A DNA stretch of 64,000 nucleotides from Symsagittifera roscoffensis (GCF_963678635.1 NC_087063.1:7534386-7598385), one strand, 5' to 3'; positions 1 through 11,587 are shown, numbered from the stretch's first letter. Numbers and translations are program-made. The notes: a model not told the origin generated them from the sequence alone.

Positions 1-229
1 TGAGTTTTCAGCCAACTTAAAAATGAGACAATTCAACTGAAATGGAATTTACAACATTTCAGCCAAACATCGAATGAACACCACTTATAGTTTATCCACT
101 TATAATTAGTACCAATTGAAAGAGTAAGCGGCAAAAAATGATTCACATGCACTAGATTTTGCGTGCAGATTGTAAGCGCAGAAAAGCAAGACCTTGCTAA
201 TTGCGAATTGCTCTCTTCCTGGCCATACC

Positions 230-691
230 GCGTTGGAAAAAAAATATATTTTTGATTTCGCTCAGAGTGTTTTTTTCTCCAGTCAAATTTATACAGACTT
301 TTTAATTTGCCATTTTGATGGGATTTTCCATATCATCAGTAAATTATTCTCATTAGCTCAAGATATAAGTTTCGTCTCAAGCTGAAAATTAAAAAGAGTC
401 AATTTGCAATTAGAATTGGATACTTAAGGCTCGGTGTATTTTGTCCTGATATAGTGTAAGCGGCATAAAAAAAACTTCTAAATTGAAATGAGGCCAGTAA
501 TTTACTTTTATTGAAAACTATTAAACCCAAAGCATACCACTTTGTATTATTTGCTTTAGAATGCGAGCGGGTAAAATTCAGAGAAATACGAAAAAAATAT
601 ACTCTAACATTTAAATCAATTCTTCAGAACAAACCATTTCATCTACAGTACAATGCTGCAAAACTTTCAAGGCGTCGTCTTGATACGAGCA
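230..691 (+). repeat. Family A element, copy 1 (degenerate)
   Basis: Divergent copy of a ~0.5-kb repeat. It holds the family's early blocks (T-run, cagtcaaattt, gactttttaa, gccattttgatgg) and ends with ttgatacgagcagt at about 678-691, the same 3' terminus seen in better copies. It runs straight into the next copy, so it is the first unit of a head-to-tail array. The hairpin before the terminus is eroded. Start position is approximate. Confidence 0.5.
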
Positions 692-1141
692 GTGCTGTTG
701 TTCTGACTTTCTCGGGAATTTGTTTTTCCAACAGTTTTGGTTTTTTAACTAGCCAATTTTGACGGATCTTTTTTATATAATCCAAAAAGTGTTGTCGTGT
801 GCTCAAATTAAAATAAGTGTATTTTAATTGTGATTGTTTTCCATAAAGTTATCGGGTTTAAAGATAGCTAATGTGGTCAATTTGGGACAAGTAACGCGGA
901 TTATTTTTTGCGATATTAACGTGTGAGACGAGACTTAATCCGCCAAAGAAATTGTTCAAATATGTTGAAGCAGGCTAATTGTTATAAATGCTACGAGCGA
1001 AAGGTATCTTTTTGTACTCTATATGGTGGATTTGGGGGATGATTTTGATAAAATTTCAGATTTTCAAAATTTTTCGAAAACTTCATAGCCCTTCCTAAAA
1101 GGCAACCAAATCTTTCAAAACTTTGCCCTGATACGAGCAGT
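692..1141 (+). repeat. Family A element, copy 2 (tandem)
   Basis: Second unit of the array. It opens with a variant of the family start (gttctgactttc near 698) and closes with ccctgatacgagcag at about 1127-1141. Internal blocks in order are the glutamine-free A/T body, the gtaaagtta/gggtttaaaga block, gtcaatttgggacaa, a taacgcg-containing block, an imperfect tggcggatttggggg block and the 3' cap. It abuts copy 3 with about five bases between them. Confidence 0.6.
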
Positions 1142-1667
1142 TTTTGTTCCGACTTTCGCACGAAAGTAACGGATTATTTGTGCTCGGGGTGGGTTTTTTT
1201 TTCTTCAGACAAATTTCGACTTTTTAACTAGCCATTTTTGACAGAATTTTTTTATATCATTCAAAAAATATTGTTGTCCTGAGCTGAAATTTGAAAAAAT
1301 ATTTCACCTGTGATCATTTTTCGTAAAGTTACGGGGGTTTAAAGATTGCAGTTTTGGCCAATTTGGGACAATTAACGCGCGATATATTTTGCGCTATTAA
1401 CGCGTAAGCGGAGATTTAATCCGTCTTAGAAATCGCTCCAAATTGGCTAAAAGAAGCTTATTTGCCATAATTGGTTTGTTACAAGGTTGTTATCATTTTG
1501 TACTTTATATGGCGTGTGGGGGGATGATTTTCGTAAAAAATTTCAAATTTTAGAAAAAAAAGTTTTTAAATTTTTTTTATTTCATTGAATTTTTTCAATG
1601 TTATTACTGCTCCATAAACCTTAAAAGGCAGTCGGAACATTCAGGGCTTTGCCCTGATACGAGCAGT
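1142..1667 (+). repeat. Family A element, copy 3 (best preserved; Helentron-like ends)
   Basis: Best copy of the family. It begins with GTTCCGAC (1146-1153). Near its 3' end it has the exact reverse complement GTCGGAAC (1631-1638), then a perfect hairpin CAGGGC-TTT-GCCCTG (1642-1656), then the terminus ATACGAGCAGT. A 5' terminal repeat matched by an internal inverted repeat, followed by a 3' hairpin and a short tail, is the layout known for Helentron/Helitron2 elements and their non-autonomous derivatives; assignment to that group is inference. No protein is encoded. Copies elsewhere in the window are listed separately. Confidence 0.7.
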
Positions 1668-1854
1668 CTCGTTTCGATTCGCGGCTGAATTGACTCAAAA
1701 TAATAACTCACTGCTTTGTCTATAGCTATATGACCTGTGTATTTTAGGGTGAGTTGTCCGAACATCATATAAGAATAAATTTGGTTGGCTAAAATGCCTG
1801 ATACTTACACAAAATAAATTTGATTGCAAATTTTTCATTATTGAGGCGATATAA

Positions 1855-2271
1855 CTGTTGTTCAGATTTCCGAAAACTATTTTGCGCTAGGCGTGTTTTT
1901 TCTCCAGATGAATTTTAATTTAAAACCGTCTAAGGTTTTTTCATGATCAATTGCAAGCAGTCAGCATAATGTATGCCGTGAGCTTAAATATGAAAAAATA
2001 ATTCGAAATGAAACTTTCGTGTTTTATTTTTCTATGATTTGAAAATTGCTAACTTGTCCATTTTAAGATAATTAATCTCCAAAAATTTCTGCGTAGATGG
2101 CGAAAGAACCTATGCAAAAGTAACTCAGAAAACATTCCATAATACTTAGGCGGTTTGACTAATTTTGCGTCAAACTTTTTGTTAACAATTCTTGTTTTGC
2201 TCAACAAAATCACTTCAGACCTCTTGAAAGGCAGTCAAAACTTTAAGAGTTTCGCCCAATTACGATCAACT
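1855..2271 (+). repeat. Family A element, copy 4 (old, divergent)
   Basis: Weakly conserved copy: gttcagatttccgaaaac near the start, a gcgtgttttttctcc block, a ggcagtcaaaactt block near 2230 and the eroded 3' cap (tttcgcccaattacgatcaac). The cap hairpin has lost its pairing. It follows the three-copy array after a 190-base spacer. Confidence 0.45.
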
Positions 2272-2331
2272 TTATTTCGTTTTGTATATAAAATACCTGA
2301 TTGTTTTACACTCCGGAAAATAAGGACCAGG

Positions 2332-2432
2332 AATTTAGACGACAAGCTAGCTAGACGATCCAAAAGAACTGAACTTTAACGATAAATTTTTTCGTTGAGT
2401 AAATACTAGATGCCCAACCGCAAATCATATTT
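2332..2432 (+). repeat. Family H repeat, copy 1
   Basis: Starts with aatttagacgacaagctag and ends near the gcccaaccgcaaatcat block. A recognisable copy lies 150 bases downstream in inverse orientation (2580-2671), and a third short match (ttggacgacaagttagtaaaa) is at 28306-28350. The pair could form a stem-loop about 340 bases long. No family known to me fits. Confidence 0.45.
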
Positions 2433-2579
2433 TTAATGTCACAGTTGTAAAATTTTTGCATTTCAAAATTGTACTATTCACTTTGTCAAAATAAACTTAT
2501 CTCAAAAATTTTGATCAATTCTGTGATAATATACTCTGTTTTTTTTTATTTTGTGTGAGTTGATTTTAAATTTAAAAAA

Positions 2580-2671
2580 TTTGTTTGCCCAGTGCGAGCG
2601 TCCAAATTCACAAAAAAATTTTGTCTAACTTTAATTATTTTACGACGTTTAGTTAGCTTGTCGTCTAATTT
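2580..2671 (-). repeat. Family H repeat, copy 2 (inverted)
   Basis: Read on the minus strand it gives attagacgacaagctaact, a T-rich block and a gcactgggcaaacaaattt block matching copy 1 in order. The overlapping minus-strand open frame here looks like a chance frame in the repeat. Confidence 0.4.
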
Positions 2672-3126
2672 CCCAGCCCCCCGACGAAACACAAGCAAAA
2701 TATAAAGAAACGTTAATGTAAAATATTCTGGTTTTCCAGAAAAAAAATGAATGGGCAAATCATACTACTATAGTGTTTTCATGCAAACAGCTCATGGCAA
2801 AAATGTTTGCTTTTTTCAAACAGGAAGTTATTCATTGATCCCGTAATCAACACGAATTAGCTATCTATTTACCTGGCGAGATTGCTTGAAAATTTTTGTG
2901 ACTATCAAACTTCCTACTATCCGCTCCTTTTTTCCATTTTATAACTTCCATATTTTGCCTGAAGAGTTATTATCTAACGATAAACTTCTCCACTTTAAAT
3001 ACAGTTTTGCTATTAATTAACTTTTTACATCAATCTGCACAAATTTGAGGCTCAGATAATGATAGCACAGCAGTTGATAAAAATAACAAGTGTTGATAAA
3101 TACAACAAGCACAGCATTAGAAGATT

Positions 3127-3572
3127 AGAATAGTGACCTATTAGAACTATTTGTAGTGGAAAATGAAACAGCGCCGATTAAGTTTCGTTGGCAGGGGAAA
3201 TCGCTAATAAGAGAAGAAGTCTTTATCCGACAAGAGTTTTTTTCTGAAGTTCTCAAAAACAAATTTCAATAAAACTTTCACCGCGCACGTAGTATCAATT
3301 ATAAAGTGATGTTTCTTACATCAACTAACACTTTGTTTGCATCAATCAGTGTGCATAAGTTCAAACTGGAGGGTAAAACTACTTTTTTTTGCGTATATAG
3401 AAAACTGAAAGGTTCGCGCGCATTTGTTATCCCAAATTTCCATTTTTCAAACTCCGATCATTTCACGAAAAAAACGCAGGCAGAAGATTTTTTATCAACT
3501 CAAGGAATTGATGTAGTTCAGATGGTGGATCATAAATTCAGATCAAAAATTCGATCAAAAACTGGTTGTTAA
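3127..3572 (+). pseudogene. Unrecognised coding-like stretch with one in-frame stop
   Basis: One reading frame stays open from about 3127 to 3572 except for a single TAA at about 3270. Both halves look protein-like rather than like A/T noise: the first contains APIKFRWQGKSLIREEVFIR, the second FKLEGKTTFFCVYRKLKGS and QGIDVVQMVDHKF, with mixed charged residues and few homopolymers. Together they give about 145 codons. The ATG at 3309 would start only the second half. I do not recognise the family; a FLYWCH-like reading of the second half was considered but the Trp and His of that finger are missing. It could be a dead exon or a transposon gene fragment. No neighbours help. Confidence 0.3.
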
Positions 3573-3624
3573 AAATCACAATTGGTTTGAATAAAAATAC
3601 TGCAAGAATATAAATATATATATA

Positions 3625-3765
3625 TTTTTGACTGTTTTTTTTTCAAAAATTTGCCTGCGGCGCAGAAAATTTTGCCAAAATAGGGGCAAAACAGTGCTTT
3701 GGGAGAGCTCAAAAAATCAATTTGGTCGACTTAAAAAAAAGGTCAAAATTTTCGATTTCTTCAAA
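3625..3765 (+). repeat. Internal fragment of the hAT-like MITE (family C)
   Basis: Matches the inner part of the complete element at 15071-15491: the cctgcggcgcagaaaatttt, ggcaaaacagtgctttgggag and tttggtcgac blocks occur in the same order. Both terminal repeats are missing here. Confidence 0.65.
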
Positions 3766-3849
3766 ATATATAAACACATATACAACAAAAAAAAAACAAA
3801 AAACCATTTACCAAAACTTGATGAAGTAAGAAATCAATTTTCATAAATT

Positions 3850-6028
3850 TCCGCAAAAAAAATCTTCGAGTAAATTTTTTAACAGCTTTTTATTTGCTCA
3901 TTAAAATGAAAAAATGATCAATGATTTTTCCAGAATTTAACAATTGCTAAAGCGCATCTTGAAAATACGTGTTAATCTTGCAGTTAAATAAAATTTTAGT
4001 TTTCATAAATGCTTCCTAGTATCTTCAAACTAACCAATCTTCAACCTTGCCTACGTAACGAATGTTTCCCTTGCCCTGTCAAAAAACAAAAATATCTGCT
4101 TAGCAATTTTCTGCTCATAAGTGCTATATTTTTATTTTTATAGTTAACGAAGATAATAAAAAAAAATTGATTTGACTACTCTGAAAGAGTTCACAGCAAA
4201 GTTTAGAAGTTTGAATCTATGTGCCTGTTGCATTTTTCACAAGTAGCTATACAATAAGAAAAAAAAACTGACATTGTAGCACCTTTTTTAAACTTATTTC
4301 AAAAAAATGTCCCTCAGTTGCAACTCTAGCAAAAAAAAATTAATTTGCAGCAAAAAAAACGAAGTCATCAAATAGTCGACAAAATTTTTTTTTTCAAATT
4401 CAAAGTTTGAAAAAAAATTCCATCAACTTAAAGCTTCTCGAATCTTATAGATTTCTTACAGACAATTTTTAATCCAACCGACTCTATTTGATCTGACCAA
4501 CCAAGATTGGAGAAACCATTTGGTATTTTTGGTGCTGGAAGTTTAAAACTATAAACAAACGATTTGAAACTAAAATTCAATCAAGTTTTTGGAGCAATTG
4601 GTACATTTAATATTCGACAGAGTAATTTGGCTTCAAGTAAAAAAAATTTGAAGTGAATTTGAAACTAAATTAAATTGATTTGGATTTCAAAGTTTGAACT
4701 GAAAAAAAAATCCAATTTTGAACAATTTGTCTGAGCCTGAAAAAGTTTGTCTCCTGCCCTACGGGTTTTAATAAGCTGGAAATTTTGTGCGCTTGAAAAT
4801 AATTGTAAGAATTGACAAATTTCGAATACTTTAATTTCACAAAAAAAAACTGTAACAGATGAAAAACTTTGTGAAATTCGTATTCAATACGTCAAATATG
4901 GTTTTATAAAAAAAAACGGTCTGAAAAAAGCCACACCCAGCAAAAAGCGCTCAATTGTTTCAAAAAATACATTCAAGCAATGATTTTTATTTAAATTTTT
5001 ATTAGCGGTTTGTGTTTTTTGACCAATAGTTTGAACAATGCGGTTCAATTTGCTATGTTTAACTTTAAACTTCGTGATCAGAGATAATTTTAAGCATCTT
5101 GAAACCAACCATGAAACATAGATGGTAAAGTTTTAGGAAATGTAAAAAAAGTCGATACAAGAATCAACTGATTTTGCAAGACACAAAACATACACTTCAA
5201 AAACATTGTCATTTTTATAACAATGTGTTGTACACTTATCGTTTTTATTTAGTTTTTTTGGAACTTTTTAAACAGAATTGAAAACAAATCTCAGTAAACT
5301 TAAATTTTTACAGGATTGCTTGCATCAAGAGGAAAATTTGAATACTTTAATGCGCGTGCAAGATGTCTGAAAAAAGTTTTAACCAAAAATCCCATAAAAA
5401 CCTTAACATAGTTTGATGAAAAATTTTAACCATATCCTCCCACATGCAATATATAACAAAAAACATCCCTTTTGCTTCTAGTAACACAAATTTACCGCGA
5501 GCAGGTTTATGTATTCGCACTGGGAAAATATTAATTCCCAACACCTATACCAAAATGAATTTCTTTAGACCTGCTGTAGACTAATTACAAAAAAAAATTG
5601 AAAGAGCTTGTAAAAAAATTGAAGAAAAATTCTGAATTCAGTGATTGAAGTTTTTTTTGAGTTTCTATCCAGCTAACAAAATTGGGTATTTCAGAAAAAA
5701 TCTATCATATTAAAAACAAATTTTTCACTATACATTTGAGTTAAAGAGGTGAAAGCTTGATTCTGTATTGTTAACAGATCGAATCTTGGTTAATTATTTT
5801 CCAACGAATATCTGATAAGTCTACAAGGAAAAAAATTGAAAAAATCTCACTTTTTTCAAAAATATTGGTTGCAATTTTTGAAAGCTGTCATTTATCAGCG
5901 CCGCAAGTATTTTTTAAACAAAAAAATTTATTATCATAGATAATTAATTGCTTCTTCTAACATAAAGAATTTCAAATAATTGGAAACTAAAGCAAAAAAT
6001 CGTCTTTTCTATCATCAACATTATTGAC
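3850..6028. other. AT-rich stretch with no recognisable gene
   Basis: I see only short, low-complexity open frames, many A and T runs and no splice-bounded protein-like segment. Minus-strand frames near 4884-5108 and 5347-5544 have F/K/L/N-rich compositions expected by chance. No repeat family used elsewhere in this window is recognisable. Confidence 0.5.
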
Positions 6029-6450
6029 ACAGAGGCGAAGCTGCGCTTGGCAAACATAAGCGAGGAAAATGCAAGAAAAACTTTAAACAGGAAACAGGCA
6101 AAACAAAGTGAAATAAGGAAAAGATTAAATTTAAACCTTGGAAAAGTTTTTGTTGAGATTAGGAAAATCAGGTTCTCACATCTGCTCCACGACCGCTTCG
6201 CTTTTAATTTTACTAACACTAGCCACCAATAGAGCAGCTACCGTTTCTATCAAACTGCCAAAGTTATGCAGCAAAAAATCGACCAAAAAACTACTCAAAT
6301 GATCTGGGTTTGAATATCCGACCTGTTGATCAGGAGTCTCACGTCGTCGCATCTGCGCCACGGTAATTCCAAAAAAGGGCTTTGCGCTAAACCCTCGTGT
6401 TTCTCTGCTTAAGTAGGGGATTAACTTCTTGTTAAAAAATTTACTCATCT
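6029..6450 (+). repeat. Family B element, copy 1, with tRNA-Trp-like module
   Basis: Begins with the family 5' signature cacagaggcgaagctgcgct, whose gcgaagc/gcttggc arms fold back. Its body matches the copy at 56431 (aacactagc, ggaaaa-rich blocks). It contains a minus-strand tRNA-like module (listed separately). The 3' hairpin of the family is not visible, so the 3' end is approximate. The opposing 61- to 91-codon open frames here lie within the repeat and are not genes. Confidence 0.6.
6300..6368 (-). pseudogene. tRNA-Trp-like sequence (tRNA-derived module)
   Basis: On the minus strand the order A-box-like GTGGCGCAGATGCGAC, anticodon-arm-like GACTCCTGATCA and B-box-like ATTCAAACCC matches the layout of eukaryotic tRNA-Trp, where the arm reads GACTCCAGATCA. 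The anticodon CCA is changed to CCT and the acceptor ends do not pair well, so it is a tRNA-derived repeat module, not a working gene. Confidence 0.55.
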
Positions 6451-6561
6451 CTCTTTCAATTCAAATCTTTATCTCAGACCTGGCTAGGTAGTTTTCAAAA
6501 AAAGTTAAAGACATTTAAAAAATTGATTTTTTTCCTAAATCCATTAATTTTTCTTTTCTAA

Positions 6562-6592
6562 AGCATGGAACAAAGCTCTGCTTTCCGCACCC
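6562..6592 (+). repeat. Family B 5'-end-like hairpin, solo
   Basis: The segment acaaagctctgctttccgca resembles the foldback 5' end of family B (agctgcgcttcgcacc). No clear body follows. A related hairpin, gcagaggagctctgcctcct, is at about 7650-7672. Confidence 0.3.
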
Positions 6593-6599
6593 TAATTTT

Positions 6600-8637
6600 A
6601 ACGTTGAAGATTGCGGACCTATGTTTTTCAGATTGAACCATTAATATCAGATATAGCTCGTAGTTTTCGAGAATAGTGATGAAGTTTCTAAAGAAAAACG
6701 GTAAAAAACTAAAAAGGTCCAAGTCAAAAACTTTTGTGCAAAAACAAGGAAAAATTTTACACAGCACAATTAAAAACTGAAAGGTACACAGCAAAATCTA
6801 AGCACAATGTTAGTTTTACAGAATTTTTAACTTCAGAATCAGCAGGTTTTTTTTTGAAACAAAAAAAAACTTTCCAAAAAACGAGCAAACTTTCAATAGC
6901 CCATAGCCGCTTGCGCAGATAAAATTCGGATAAATTATTTTTTTTCTCGGTTGAACCCTGTATCTCAGTTTGTCAAGGTAGTTTTCTGAGAAAAATCAAA
7001 AAGTTTTAAAATTTAACCAAAATGTCAAAAATTGGGCTTGTTTGACCCTATAACTTTTTTATACCAATTTTAGGGAAAAACCGCTTGAAAAGAAGAATTA
7101 CTATTAGTTTGCTTCTATGATTAAGCATCTCAGATTTGTGCATTTGATGTTTGAGAAAATGAAAAAAATTCAAAACAAATAGGCCAAAAATCCCCTCACT
7201 GAACACTTTGATGGCCGTAGAAGGTGATATAAGATGAAAAGAGATGCATTCAGCTAGATGATTAGCCGGTTGTTCCGTTAAAACCATTTTTTTTGAAAAT
7301 CGGTGCAGAGGTTTCCGATAAAAACTCAAGTTTCGGCAAAAAGTAGAAAAAAATTCTAAGGGTTGCAAAAATACGAAAAACAACAAGTCTCATATAATTT
7401 CTTTAGACCTGTTTTTCTAAACAGGACCTAACACTAGACAAACATAAAGCAGCCATATGCCTTTAATTTGTTTATGCTTAAATATGCTTAAATATGATTA
7501 AATTGAAATATATCAAAAGTGCTACCAAATGAGCACTTTCATTTGCGACTTAGTTTAGAAAAAAAATTCTTCGTAATTATAAACTACAGTTGGCTTGCGT
7601 AGAAGCAAAAAAAACGAAAAAAATAAACAATTCTATAGGTTAACAAAGGTTGCAGAGGAGCTCTGCCTCCTTGGCGCATAAATGATCGCAAAGCAAATTT
7701 GTTTCCACAATACTTGGTTTATATTTTTTTTATATTTAAGGACTTTTGGGCAAAAAGCGTGAAACATTTACTCATTTTACGTTGGGCCAAATTTTCTGTA
7801 CTTCAGCTCAGATACTAGTTAAATTTTTTCTTAAAGTAAGTTTATCTCAAGCACCCGGTAAGTTTTTTTTAGTTTTTTGTCAGTATTGTATGTGGAGTTC
7901 AAACTTTTTTTAAGCTCCCGGCTTCTAAAATTATGATTCTAGTTGGCCCTATTTTTCATAATTTTTATAACTAAGGCGTCTAATGCGCTTTTCAAATTTG
8001 TTTTATTTCCCTTTTAAACATTTTTGCCAATCTATCTGATTCCCTCTGTTGCATATTTTGTTTCAATGATTTTGAATATAAGCCAAAAATCAAGACTTCG
8101 AATCAATCGAAAGAAAACGTTGGATTTCAATTTTCAAAATACATAGATAGTTTTTTCGATCTGTAAAAAAGAAAAAAACACTTAAAATAATAAACCTGAT
8201 ATAGTTGCTGATCAACGCGTTTCATTTTGTCGCTTTCGATGAGTTGTCGCCTTGCTCTAAATTTTTCAATGCCGAAACAAACACTAAATTATAGGACTGG
8301 TATAATTTTACAGTCTCGTTTTTTCATCTTTATTTGAAAAATAAAAGATTCAATAAATTAACCGGATTTTTTTCAGTTCGGCAACTACTATTTTAATAAT
8401 TCAAAGATTTTGGAAGGCTTTTGCTTACTTTAAAACAGAATTAAATTTGAGGTTTAAATAGATTATTAAGTTTGCAGCAACTGAATATGACGTGACAATC
8501 AAGCCAACAATTGAATATTTACGCTTCAGCAGATGTTTTAACATAATTTGGTGGTGTCCAGTTTTTTGCAGTTTTTTGTAAAATCGATATGCTATTAGAA
8601 AGACTTAATTTATTTTGGATTCGAGCTTTTGTTTCTT
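6600..8637. other. AT-rich stretch with no recognisable gene
   Basis: Contains only weak open frames, such as the phenylalanine-rich minus-strand frame at 7048-7386, with no domain and no supported splice sites. Apart from the solo hairpin near 7650, no repeat family of this window is recognisable. Confidence 0.45.
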
Positions 8638-8675
8638 TTAACACTCTGACAATTTTTCTATGTTTTCCATTGAGC

Positions 8676-8998
8676 AAAGTCTGCTCATATCAGGGCGAAG
8701 CCCTGAAAGTTTTGACTGCCATTTAAGGCCGATAGGGCAGTGTTCCCTTAAAAAATTTGATGAATTTATCAAAAAAAGTTTAGTTTTTTGAGATTTTTTT
8801 TTCAAATCATGCACCCACACGCCATATAAAATACAAAGATAGATTTGGCTCCTAGTAACCAAGCCATTATGACGATTAGCTTGCGTCAACCAATTTAGTA
8901 CAATTTCTCAGACGGATGAAAATGCCGCTTAATAGTGCGAAGTAAAACGCGCGTTAAATGTTCCAAATTGGCATACAGGAAATCTCTAAATCTCTAAA
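8676..8998 (-). repeat. Family A element, copy 5 (minus strand, 5'-truncated)
   Basis: Read on the minus strand, the 3' cap is intact: a ggcagtcaaaact block, a perfect hairpin CAGGGC-TTC-GCCCTG (8692-8706) and the terminus ATATGAGCAG. The loop is TTC instead of TTT, while the stem is kept. The 5' end with GTTCCGAC is missing. The 83-codon minus-strand frame at 8638-8889 lies wholly in this repeat. Confidence 0.65.
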
Positions 8999-9123
8999 AC
9001 TTTTTTTTCTCTGAGGCCCTTGACCTGAATCTGCTTTCCTAAGCCCCGGGTTGAATGGTTTTATTTAATTTGTCCAAAATAATGAATGCCTTTGATAATA
9101 CACTTTCAGAAAGTCGGAGTATT

Positions 9124-9592
9124 TATTGTTCCGACTTTCGTAACGACATTAACGGATTACTTGTGCTCGGTGTGGTTTTTTTTCTTCAGACAAATTTCGG
9201 CTTTTTAAATAGCCATTTTTGACGGATTTTTCTTTTATCATTCAACAGGTTTTGTTGTTCTAAGCATAAATTTGGAAAATTTTTTAACCTGTGATTAATT
9301 TTTGTAAAGTTTTGGGGATTTAAAAATTGCAATTTTGGCCAATTAGGGACAATTAACGCGCGATATATTTCGTGCTCTTATCGCGTAAGCTGAGATTTAA
9401 TCCGTCTCAGAAGTCGTTCCAAATTAGTTGAAGGAAGCTTATTCGTATAATTGATTTGTTACTAGGAGCGGAATTTATCACTTTGTACTTTATATGGCGT
9501 TGTGGGGGGGATGATTTTTTTGATGTTATTATTGCCCCATAAACCTTCAAAGACAGTCGGAAAATTCAGGGCTTTGCCTTGATACAACCAGT
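9124..9592 (+). repeat. Family A element, copy 6
   Basis: Near-complete copy: GTTCCGACTTTCG at 9129, then blocks matching copy 3 almost base for base (gtgctcggtgtgg, gccatttttgacgg, caattaacgcgcgatatatt, ttgtactttatatggcg). It ends with gacagtcggaaaattcagg, a weakened hairpin and cttgatacaaccagt. Confidence 0.7.
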
Positions 9593-10254
9593 TCTTTTTA
9601 TTTAGAGCATGATCACTGATTGCTTAAATTTGCTACTAGGAAATGAAAATGCGGTTTTTGAAAGGTTTTGATACATCAAGTTAACATTATCCTCTATAAA
9701 TTGACTACGATAAAATTTAATATCCTCGCCCACAATTTTGATTTTGATTAAAACTGCTTAGCACTGCAAAAACAGACTAGGTTTTGATTGTCTCAAGTTT
9801 CCAACTTAAGACTATATTAACATTCTGCCCCCTAAAACCCTTTCGGGGAAAATGTTAACTTGGTCCATATTGTCAAAGATTTACCCTTGATTTTGGCACC
9901 ACTCGCCTTCTTTTTTTGTTCAAATCTGTTCAGAATTTCACAAAAACTTCGAAATTTGTTTGATTATTCTAGCTCTAGATCCAACCTTTTTTTTTCAGAG
10001 CATTTTCAAAATGCTAGATTGACCGCTTCTGTCGGGGCTAATTTAAAAAAAAACAATGTTTTGATTTTTTTTTCAAAAATTTTGATCAAAAATTGATTTT
10101 TTCCGCGCCGAAGGAGCCCGTAGAAAGATGTAGGGTATTTGAACAAAAAAAATATCGGTCATTTGCACCAAAAGAAAATTCAATATAGTTGCATTCATTT
10201 TAAAGATTTTTTTCCATCGGACTTCGCCTGATTTAGCATTCCAATGAGACAAGA

Positions 10255-10620
10255 AATAAAACTAAAGACATTTTAAGATTTGTCATTTCAAATTACACAG
10301 AGCGTATAATGGTCCCATTTCAGTTTTGGGAAATCACTTCAGAGCTGACAATCGGAAAGTTCATCATGATTCAGTATGTTCGAATTCCATGTGACAATAA
10401 CAGACACCTTATTTGAATTCAATTAGCACAATTAATTGTCTAATTATTTAAATGTAAAAAGCAGATGGCGCGTTTTTTTTAAACTGAAAATCAAAAAGTA
10501 CTTCAAATAGACTGTACATGGATTCCGTTTCTGTTTTGGACATTCAGTTCAGAGCTGAGAATCAAAAAATTTTGGAGTAGCAGTTGTTTTTAGCCGTTTT
10601 GTTTTTGATGACATATGCTC
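10255..10620 (+). repeat. Family I repeat, copies 1 and 2
   Basis: Two related blocks: ggtcccatttcagttttggg ... cagagctgacaatc ... cgaattccatgtgacaata (10310-10400) and a second shorter one (gattccgtttctgttttgg ... cagagctgagaatc, 10520-10565). The same blocks recur at 11636-11716 and 16285-16600. No terminal repeats are evident. Confidence 0.5.
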
Positions 10621-11007
10621 TGACATTACCCGCATTTAAGAAAAGTGAAAACAAATCGATTATAATGGGTTTTCGTGGTCTAAAGTGTTGTAAATATAAT
10701 CGATTCCCATGTTACGTTCAGACAACAAAATTGGACTAAAATGGATTTAAATCCATTTTTTCTCGCCAAAACAAAATGCATTATAATTCATTTGGAATCC
10801 ATTATAATGGATTTTATTATAAGTAAGAAATTACATTAAAATGGATTTTTTTCCTCGTTGTTTTTGTTTCGCGCGTCGTGCAAAATTTTGCAAGAATTTC
10901 TGCATTTATTAAGTGATTTATGCTGAAACTTTGCAAAGCGACTGTACGGCCTAATGCATTTCTAAAACTAAACTCAAATTGCAAAAAAATTCCATTAAGG
11001 TCCACCC

Positions 11008-11240
11008 CTAACGTTTGCCCCTTTGATCCCCTTCAACCCCCCTAACGTTTGCCCCTTTGCTCCCCTCCCCCACTGAACCCCCCCTGAACACCCCCCCACC
11101 TGAACAACCCTCCACCTGAACACCCCCACCTGAACACCCCACACCTGAGCCCACCCCTACCCCGCCACCACTCCCCCACCCTAATGGAAGGGGGATTAGT
11201 CCAATTCCAACTTTAACCCCCCCCCCCCTCCCAAAGTTTA
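11008..11240 (+). repeat. C-rich tract with imperfect CACCTGAACACCCC repeats
   Basis: About 230 bases of strong strand asymmetry: almost no G on the plus strand, runs of C up to about a dozen, and repeated ccacctgaacacccc-like and taacgtttgccccttt units. It sits in the middle of the palindromic family D element. A second, shorter C-rich segment at 36335-36450 also lies between ATCGATTATAAT-type repeats. Confidence 0.7.
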
Positions 11241-11451
11241 TAATTTAACAAAATTGTTGAAAGGAACAAAATTCAGTTTTTAAGTAACATAAAAGAAGCA
11301 ACAAAATATCAAAGTTAGCAGAAAAAATTCAATTGAACAACAAGTAACCAACGTAACCAACTTTAGTTTAAAACGTAGAAAAGACTTTATATGCGTTGAA
11401 ATTTGCATCTCAGTAAAGAAGAAAATCATTGATTATAATTTAATTTCATTG

Positions 11452-11587
11452 TCGGTGTCCACAAAAGTGAAAAAAAAAATTGATTATAATGGATGAAAAA
11501 AGGATTTTGTTGCCTCGAAAAATAGTAATATTATAATCCATTTTTAATTGATTATAATCGATTTGTTTTCACTTTTGTGGACACTGA
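11452..11587. mobile_element. Small MITE with ~22-bp terminal inverted repeats
   Basis: The left end TCGGTGTCCACAAAAGTGAA (11452 on) pairs with the right end TTCACTTTTGTGGACACTGA (to 11587) with one mismatch. The element is 136 bp and can fold nearly end to end. No target duplication is clear. It shares AGTGAAAA and ATTATAAT motifs with the enclosing family D element, so it may be its right terminus duplicated. Confidence 0.6.

Noticed and set aside
3306-3572. FLYWCH finger in the frame at 3306
   Set aside because: A few aromatic positions fit, but the Trp, paired Cys and final His needed for the finger are absent.
7048-7386. 112-codon minus-strand frame
   Set aside because: Phe/Leu/Lys-rich composition expected from A/T-rich DNA; no motif, splice site or conservation signal.
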